A stretch of DNA of 9,649 bases from Crocinitomix sp. Lineage in GTDB: Bacteria > Bacteroidota > Bacteroidia > Flavobacteriales_D > Crocinitomicaceae. The notes under the pieces were generated by a model. The model did no database searches and had not been told where the DNA came from. It saw only the letters and a program-made list of their open reading frames with translations. Both the position numbers and the translations under genes were made by a program. This document shows positions 8,252-9,649 of this stretch, piece by piece (position 1 is the stretch's first letter; each line of letters begins with the position of its first letter). The stretch is from contig JADZFJ010000528.1 in assembly GCA_020849935.1 (NCBI GenBank), positions 1 through 9,649 on the forward strand. Direction: 5' to 3'.

Positions 8252-8281
8252 AACCTCATTTAGGTTCTTTTTTGGCCTAAA
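8252..8281 (-). promoter_or_regulatory. Two mutually exclusive small hairpins upstream of purH
   Basis: AACCT at 8252-8256 can pair with AGGTT at 8262-8266. TTTAGG at 8259-8264 can instead pair with CCTAAA at 8276-8281. Both pairings need the AGG at 8262-8264, so only one can form at a time. The region lies upstream of the predicted purH promoter, so it would act only on transcripts from further upstream, for example read-through from the secreted-protein gene at 8853-8386. The stems are short. Confidence 0.25.
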
Positions 8282-8299
8282 AACAGTGTTAATTCACTG
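8279..8299 (-). terminator. Weak intrinsic terminator-like hairpin after the secreted-protein gene
   Basis: On the minus strand CAGTG pairs with CACTG around a six-base loop (AATTAA) and is followed directly by five T residues. The stem is only five pairs, so it is weak. It lies about 90 bases after the stop of the upstream gene and before purH, where a terminator would be expected. A second A/T-rich hairpin (ATGAT/ATCAT at 8325-8329 and 8336-8340) lies between it and the stop codon. Confidence 0.35.
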
Positions 8300-8385
8300 A
8301 AAACAATTAGATTAAAACGCAACAATGATCTAAAAATCATGAACAAATCAGAGGACTTCGTTTAAAGGTTTATGAAAACGGGCTT

Positions 8386-8853
8386 TTACCATCCCCAATT
8401 GGCATAATAAAACGTTCGCCCTGGAAGCATGGTATTGAGTTGTGTTTTGTATCGTTCCCAAAAACGCGCTGCATTTAACGTATGCCCCTTTTTGAAGTAT
8501 TTTTTACTGTAAAGTTTAATTCCATCGCTTTGGGTTAAAAACAAACCTTCTCCTACCTTGAAAAACAAGGTGGTTATTTCTGGACATTCGGCGTATACCT
8601 TTAAACCCGCTATTACTAAGTCTAAATTTTTGATGGCTTCTTGTTTTTCCTGATCTGTACTGGCAGGGTCGATGGTAGGAATTTCCAAAAACACAGCGGT
8701 AACACCTTCTTCTGGTTGACATTTTTCAATTCCTAATGCGTTGTAACTATAATCGTAGTTGCCTAAATCTTCTTCTGAAATGTGGTGAAAATTATCTTGT
8801 GCAAACAAAAAAGGATTGATGGCTAAAAGAAATAGTGTGATGCCGTTTTTCAT
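8386..8853 (-). CDS. Secreted protein of unknown function
   Basis: A 155-residue protein that I do not recognise. Residues 1-18 form a signal peptide: a lysine near the N-terminus, a hydrophobic core ITLFLLAINPFLF, and likely cleavage after FA before QDN. No lipobox cysteine is present, so it is probably periplasmic or exported rather than a lipoprotein. The mature part is about 137 residues, acidic at its start, with two cysteines (45 and 90) that could form a disulfide. It has a basic patch (KLYSKKYFKKGH, 113-124) and an aromatic C-terminus (FYYANWGW). The stretch TDQEKQEAIKNLDLVIAGLKVY (66-87) looks helical. There is no type IX secretion C-terminal domain. A well-placed promoter supports the start. 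It sits upstream of purH in the same direction but is separated by 235 bases with possible terminators, so it is probably its own unit. Confidence 0.8.
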   Translation of the reverse strand: MKNGITLFLLAINPFLFAQDNFHHISEEDLGNYDYSYNALGIEKCQPEEGVTAVFLEIPTIDPASTDQEKQEAIKNLDLVIAGLKVYAECPEITTLFFKVGEGLFLTQSDGIKLYSKKYFKKGHTLNAARFWERYKTQLNTMLPGRTFYYANWGW

Positions 8854-8879
8854 AGTGAATCTGTTAGAAGTGGTTTTAA

Positions 8880-8912
8880 CAAATATATTAAGTTGTATTT
8901 AAAAAGCGTCAA
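8880..8912 (-). promoter_or_regulatory. Bacteroidota-type promoter of the secreted-protein gene
   Basis: On the minus strand a -33 TTG (8912-8910) and a -7 TATATTTG (8887-8880) are separated by 22 bases, within the 17 to 23 range described for this phylum. The -7 box is an exact TAnnTTTG match. It lies 26 bases before the ATG at 8853, giving a short leader. This is the best complete promoter in the window. Confidence 0.6.
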
Positions 8913-8946
8913 TTGTTGTTTTGGTTACAGTTTTTAGGTATTGTAG

Positions 8947-8971
8947 ATTTCATTCATCTTTCTAATTTTTT
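8947..8971 (+). repeat. Direct repeat, copy 1 (leader of structured unit 1)
   Basis: This 25-base stretch matches 9121-9145 at 20 of 25 positions. The 3' half is best conserved: TCTTTCTAATTTTTT here and TCTTCCTAATTTTTT in copy 2. The copies are 174 bases apart. Each lies at almost the same distance (88 and 91 bases, start to start) before the shared core TCTCCAATCA, which argues for a diverged tandem duplication rather than chance low complexity. Confidence 0.5.
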
Positions 8972-8974
8972 TCG

Positions 8975-9116
8975 AGTGATCACTTAAATTACGATTGCTT
9001 TGTGATACAACTTAACCAAAAGATCTTCAAAAAGTCTCCAATCATATTGCATGAATTGCGTTTTGTTGAAAATTTCATGCGCTAATCTTTCATCACACTA
9101 ATCGTTTTGAATCACT
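8975..9116. repeat. Imperfect palindrome of structured unit 1
   Basis: Short complementary segments nest in the correct order: AGTGAT (8975-8980) with ATCACT (9111-9116), ACGATT (8991-8996) with AATCGT (9100-9105), TGTGAT (9001-9006) with ATCACA (9092-9097), and AAAGAT (9019-9024) with ATCTTT (9085-9090). The centre can fold in two ways. Either GCATGAA (9049-9055) pairs with TTCATGC (9074-9080), or TTCAA (9026-9030) pairs with TTGAA (9066-9070) beneath CAATCAT/ATGAATTG with one bulged A. The second fold matches unit 2. Individual stems are short and A/T-rich; the nested order and the match to unit 2 are what support it. The strand of action is unknown. Confidence 0.5.
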
Positions 9117-9120
9117 GAAA

Positions 9121-9145
9121 ACTTCCTTAGTCTTCCTAATTTTTT
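9121..9145 (+). repeat. Direct repeat, copy 2 (leader of structured unit 2)
   Basis: This is the second copy of the 25-base repeat at 8947-8971 (20 of 25 identical). It lies between the two palindromes and 17 bases before the left arm of the larger one at 9163. Confidence 0.5.
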
Positions 9146-9162
9146 ATTCCATCGACCAAGGT

Positions 9163-9278
9163 ACCAGCAAGGCGGGCATCAACAAGACTAAAATGAAATT
9201 TCACAAAAAAATCTCCAATCAGCTAGCGCTGAATCGTATTTTTTTGCGAAATGTCTTGTTGTTGCCCGCCTAACTGGT
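9163..9278. repeat. Long imperfect palindrome of structured unit 2
   Basis: This is a strong 116-base stem-loop. The outer arms (9163-9188 and 9253-9278) pair at 23 of 26 positions and include GGCGGGCA and CAACAAGAC. A nine-base bulge (9189-9197) lies on the left side only. The next arms (9198-9212 and 9238-9252) pair at 14 of 15. The tip is TCAGC (9219-9223) with GCTGA (9228-9232) around a TAGC loop. Neither side is followed by a T run, so it is not an ordinary terminator. It ends 29 bases before the ATG of the 74-residue protein and could sit in that gene's leader. It could equally be a mobile repeat or a folded-DNA site. Confidence 0.75.
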
Positions 9279-9307
9279 GTATCTGTCTCATAATAAAAAA
9301 AATAAGT

Positions 9308-9532
9308 ATGAAGACAAATGACAAAAATTCGTTAAATTCGAAAAAAGTAAACTCCCGAATTGCTGAGATTCGCGAATCGATTGAACAAATCAAAATTCAA
9401 CTTTCTGAAATTAGAAAATTGGATAATTCCATGCCAAAAATTTACGCAGTGGCTGCTGAGATCCATAACACAGAAAGATCGCTCGAACGATTTGAAATTC
9501 AATTAATGACCTTGAGAGAAGTATTTGAATAA
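9308..9532 (+). CDS. Small predicted coiled-coil protein of unknown function
   Basis: A 74-residue protein beginning MKTNDKNSLN that I do not recognise. It is highly charged and mostly helical in composition. Heptad-like spacing of Ile/Leu is seen in RIAEIRESIEQIKIQLSEIRKL (residues 17-38) and again in AAEIHNTERSLERFEIQLMTLREVF (49-73). The two helices are joined at NSMPK (40-44), suggesting a helical hairpin or a dimerising coiled coil. There is no signal peptide, membrane segment or cysteine, so it is probably cytoplasmic. The ATG at 9308 is preferred over an upstream in-frame ATG at 9251. The upstream one lies in a palindrome arm and adds a cysteine-rich stretch, while 9308 has the A-rich leader usual in this phylum. 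A strong terminator follows 8 bases after the stop. It is a single-gene unit, transcribed away from the rest of the window. Confidence 0.72.
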   Translation: MKTNDKNSLNSKKVNSRIAEIRESIEQIKIQLSEIRKLDNSMPKIYAVAAEIHNTERSLERFEIQLMTLREVFE

Positions 9533-9539
9533 GAAGTAC

Positions 9540-9570
9540 AAGGGTGTCTCGACTTTTGGGACACCCTTTT
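9540..9570 (+). terminator. Intrinsic terminator of the 74-residue protein gene
   Basis: AAGGGTGTC (9540-9548) pairs perfectly with GACACCCTT (9560-9568). A T-G and a C-G pair extend the stem inward around the loop GACTTTT. The stem runs into TTTT at 9567-9570. It begins 8 bases after the stop codon at 9530-9532. The A run at the 5' side is short, so activity on the minus strand is less likely. Confidence 0.88.
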
Positions 9571-9649
9571 AATTCATTGATAAATTATTGAATTTGATAG
9601 AATTAACAACCAAATAAAAATAATTTAAAATATCTTTACACTTGGTTCG
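9571..9649. other. AT-rich flank after the terminator, no gene seen
   Basis: No coding frame, hairpin or RNA gene is supported in these last 79 bases. TATCTTTA at 9631-9638 (plus strand) differs from the TAnnTTTG promoter box at one position and could serve a gene just outside the window, but there is no -33 TTG at a suitable distance. Confidence 0.3.

Larger units (their letters stand above)
8854..9307. other. Divergent intergenic region of 454 bases with tandem structured units
   Basis: This is the longest gene-free stretch in the window. The first 60 bases next to 8853 hold the promoter of the secreted-protein gene. Most of the remainder (8947 to about 9297) is occupied by two diverged units of about 175 bases, each a 25-base leader repeat followed by an imperfect palindrome. 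The final 30 bases are an A-rich leader for the plus-strand gene at 9308. No tRNA-like T-loop, no convincing ORF and no recognised riboswitch or named ncRNA was found. An open frame starting at 9251 enters the 9308 gene but begins inside the palindrome arm and is not believed to be translated. Confidence 0.7.

Noticed and set aside
8975..8984. Operator-like perfect palindrome AGTGATCACT
   Set aside because: A ten-base palindrome could be a regulator site, but the same bases take part in the larger nested pairing of unit 1, and there is no second copy near a promoter.
9163..9278. Integron attC site
   Set aside because: The right arm ends in GCCTAAC, which looks like an attC R-box, and the fold includes extrahelical bases. 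An attC site has RYYYAAC at its 5' end and GTTRRRY at its 3' end. Here the polarity is reversed, the left counterpart is degraded (GCAAGGC), and no integrase or cassette is visible.
9259..9287. Promoter for the gene at 9308 (TTG, 18-base spacer, TATCTGTC)
   Set aside because: The -7 box matches TAnnTTTG poorly (two mismatches in TTTG), and the -33 lies within the palindrome arm. It is not strong enough to annotate.
8947..9297. Retron msr-msd or other reverse-transcriptase-linked ncRNA
   Set aside because: The long hairpins are suggestive, but no reverse transcriptase is encoded nearby, the terminal a1/a2 arrangement is not evident, and the downstream gene is a 74-residue coiled-coil protein.
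8947..9297. CRISPR array
   Set aside because: There are only two diverged copies with a 174-base period and palindromic content between them. There are no regular short repeats and spacers, and no cas genes.
9251..9307. N-terminal extension of the 74-residue protein (MSCCCPPNWCIC...)
   Set aside because: The upstream ATG lies within the right arm of the long palindrome, the added residues look unlike the rest of the protein, and the ATG at 9308 has a better leader.

Overview
The window looks like a chromosomal segment of a Bacteroidota member, most likely order Flavobacteriales. It is AT-rich, has A-rich leaders without clear Shine-Dalgarno sites, and carries promoter elements of the Bacteroidota type (TAnnTTTG). 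The gene order purH-mreB-mreC-mreD-mrdA-rodA is, from memory, a common Flavobacteriales arrangement. The genus cannot be read from the sequence.

Layout. Almost everything is on the minus strand. At the left edge are the first 15 codons of an unidentified minus-strand gene (1-47). Reading from right to left, the core is purH (8150-6624), then the cell-elongation cluster mreB (6533-5508), mreC (5470-4637), mreD (4644-4129), mrdA/PBP2 (4132-2282) and rodA (2285-900), and finally a CPBP-family membrane protein (897-145). From mreC to the CPBP gene the cistrons overlap by 8 or 4 bases or are separated by 2, so they are probably translated from one message. MreB, MreC, MreD, PBP2 and RodA form the elongasome: a cytoplasmic actin-like filament, the membrane and periplasmic scaffold, and the transpeptidase/glycosyltransferase pair that builds side-wall peptidoglycan. 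purH is a purine biosynthesis enzyme with its own clear -7 promoter box.

Upstream of purH, and also on the minus strand, is a secreted protein of unknown function (8853-8386) with a good promoter. The 235 bases between it and purH hold several small hairpins. To its right is a 454-base divergent intergenic region (8854-9307), then a plus-strand gene for a 74-residue, probably coiled-coil, protein (9308-9532) that ends in a strong intrinsic terminator.

The most unusual content is in that 454-base region. Two tandem, diverged units of about 175 bases each start with a related 25-base direct repeat. Each then carries an imperfect palindrome with a shared core (TCTCCAATCA). The arms of the palindromes differ in sequence but still pair, and even the position of a one-base bulge is preserved. 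This suggests a structured element, either RNA or folded DNA, kept by selection on pairing or spread as a repeat family. I could not match it to a known class. The rest of the window is conserved housekeeping sequence with a few smaller points of interest: a possible metal site in PBP2, extra membrane segments in RodA, and alternative hairpins upstream of purH.
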